From CAWEHT01 sp963808455 (GTDB lineage Bacteria > Chloroflexota > Anaerolineae > CG2-30-64-16), in the NCBI GenBank assembly GCA_963808455.1, contig CAWEHT010000460.1, forward strand, positions 1 through 5,751: 5,751 nt of DNA, written 5' to 3'. The notes beneath the pieces were generated by a model, which saw only the letters and a program-made list of their open reading frames with translations, searched no databases and was not told the DNA's origin. The position numbers were made by a program, and so were the translations under genes. Position 1 is the stretch's first letter. The number at the start of each line of letters is the position of its first letter. Shown piece after piece: positions 4,956-5,751 of this stretch.

Positions 4956-5640
4956 ATGGTACCCGGCCGCGGCGAGCTGGCTCAAGAGCGGACTGGCCCC
5001 CGCCGGCGAGCACCCTGTGCTCGACCTGTCCGGCGCGAGGGGACAGGCGCTGCCGCTGGCCCTGGCACCGCAGGCCATGACCTCGCTGCCCGTCCAGGCC
5101 GGCCCCCCCGCAGGCGGGGTACGCTCCGAGACGATCGGCGACGGGCTCTACCAGGCGACCGTGGATGTGGCGACCAAGAGCATGCTAATGCTCAAGGAGA
5201 CCTACAGCCCAGGCTGGCATGCGACCGTCAACGGGGCCGAGGCCTCCACGGTGATGCTGATGCCCAGCTACATCGGCGTGAAGGTCACGCCGGGGGTGCA
5301 CGTGGTGCGGCTCGAATACCGGCCAGGGCCGGAGCGGGTGCCGCTCATGTGGCTGGGGCTGCTGGTTTTGGGGGCCATCGGGCTGGTGGAGCTAGCCCCG
5401 GGCTGGCGCTCGAGGGCTGCTGGGCTCGCCGCGCGGCCCTGGCTGCGACCCCGCCCCTCCCCTCGACCTTTGCCAGGCGCCGCCGGCCCGCTGCCCGAGC
5501 CACAGGCCACGGCCCCCGCGGGCCCGCCGCCCACCAAGGGCGACGCACTGGGCGCGGAGGCGCCGTCGCCGTGGGCGGGCTCGACGGCCGGGAGCGCCGC
5601 GGGTGCCCACCGGAGGAGGGGGTCGCCAGCCCCAGGTTGA
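4666..5640 (+). CDS. PTPS_related protein, C-terminal fragment with YfhO-like end
   Basis: This is the last piece, in frame to TGA at 5638-5640. It starts with GRGPDVALLNSSGFDMVG, a soluble extracytoplasmic region. DLFDARYVVVPSN follows near 4793-4831, with the Leu-Phe-Asp-Ala-Arg-Tyr pattern seen in YfhO-type proteins just before the terminal domain. A beta domain then runs with YSPGWHATVNG (5203-5235) and GVHVVRLEYRPGPE. The final helix, VPLMWLGLLVLGAIGLVEL, starts at 5338. The tail of about 80 residues is rich in Pro, Ala, Gly and Arg and looks disordered; it could also be an out-of-frame extension. The same frame stays open upstream to 4390, but that part overlaps the middle fragment and is not family sequence. 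Confidence 0.6.
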   Translation, partial: GRGPDVALLNSSGFDMVGCLYHALALNADVEVLFNDAQLWQYDLFDARYVVVPSNFSVPGYFRRLGTFGRHSLYQVPTSGYFELVAAGPVFAGDKGEWYPAAASWLKSGLAPAGEHPVLDLSGARGQALPLALAPQAMTSLPVQAGPPAGGVRSETIGDGLYQATVDVATKSMLMLKETYSPGWHATVNGAEASTVMLMPSYIGVKVTPGVHVVRLEYRPGPERVPLMWLGLLVLGAIGLVELAPGWRSRAAGLAARPWLRPRPSPRPLPGAAGPLPEPQATAPAGPPPTKGDALGAEAPSPWAGSTAGSAAGAHRRRGSPAPG

Positions 5641-5751
5641 CTGCCTCGCTGCCGCGACGTGACTGGCTTCTGCGCGCCCGCACGTTGCGCCTGCCGGAGC
5701 GGCCCCGGCTCGGCGCAGACGGCACCGCCGCGCTCGGCCTCTGCTCACAAT
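5641..5751. other. Downstream flank, no feature recognised
   Basis: The stretch is too short to judge. It contains a 5-bp GC stem at 5693-5709 (GCCGG/CCGGC) without a following T-run, and no start codon with a ribosome site. Confidence 0.4.

Larger units (their letters stand above)
3044..5640 (+). pseudogene. PTPS_related/YfhO-like multi-pass membrane protein, four apparent frameshifts
   Basis: Correcting four single-base indels gives about 864 residues, the full size for this family as I recall it. The first helix is near residues 47-66. An outward loop follows with PPLNDYVLHG (Asn76, Asp77, His81), NPTDFW (97-102) and YPLFHYYQH (110-118). Many hydrophobic segments come next, then a soluble region. 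GW at 723-724 begins a YfhO-like small beta domain, SPGWHATVNG to GVHVVRLEYRP. A last helix lies at 765-783, and a Pro/Ala-rich tail of about 80 residues ends the protein. Such proteins are predicted to have a GT-C-like fold in the cell membrane; the substrate is unknown. Despite the family name, there is no pterin-synthase enzyme here. Shifts: one extra base in the T5 at 3750-3754; one extra near 3862-3900; one base lost at 4093-4095; one extra near 4664-4668. They may be sequence errors, in which case the gene is intact. Confidence 0.82.

Noticed and set aside
3044..5640. 6-pyruvoyl-tetrahydropterin synthase enzyme
   Set aside because: The family name PTPS_related is historical; the protein is a large multi-pass membrane protein and I see no zinc-binding or catalytic motifs of the pterin enzyme.

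Overview
The window is very GC-rich bacterial DNA with strong G/C preference at third codon positions in the real reading frames. The best taxonomic guess is a member of the Chloroflexota or a similar high-GC environmental bacterium. The main reason is the large membrane protein of the PTPS_related (PF10131) / YfhO-like type, which I recall as common in that phylum. A TGnTAnnnT-type promoter is compatible. No rRNA, tRNA or universal marker is present, so this stays an inference.

Layout. (1) Bases 8-930: the 3' part of a collagen-like secreted or surface protein. It has at least 46 Gly-X-Y triplets, then a beta-rich domain, a short second Gly-rich hinge and a C-terminal domain with two cysteines. 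Its true start lies upstream of the window. The apparent GTG start at 85 is produced by a one-base deletion inside the repeats. (2) Bases 944-979: a 15-bp hairpin that probably ends this transcript. (3) Bases 980-1559: a gene-free stretch packed with hairpins, including one 17-bp hairpin, a pair of mutually exclusive stems and a weak resemblance to a c-di-GMP-I riboswitch core. (4) Around 1557-1565: a candidate extended -10 promoter, then a GC-rich leader. (5) Bases 1887-3047: a degraded or very divergent paralogue of the next gene, still open in one frame. (6) Bases 3044-5640: the better preserved PTPS_related membrane protein, about 864 residues once four single-base frameshifts are corrected. 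It overlaps the previous frame by ATGA. (7) Bases 5641-5751: nothing convincing.

How the parts relate. The two membrane-protein copies look like an old tandem duplication arranged as a translationally coupled pair. The upstream copy has lost its hydrophobic character and the downstream copy is broken on paper by indels. Several indels sit in or beside base runs, and a similar indel hits the collagen gene, so assembly or read error is as likely as real pseudogenisation. PTPS_related/YfhO-type proteins are predicted GT-C-like membrane proteins of the envelope. A link to glycosylation of the Ser/Thr-rich collagen-like protein is possible but speculative. The strongest leads are the decayed tandem paralogue, the stepwise-shortening collagen repeat and the hairpin-dense intergenic region.
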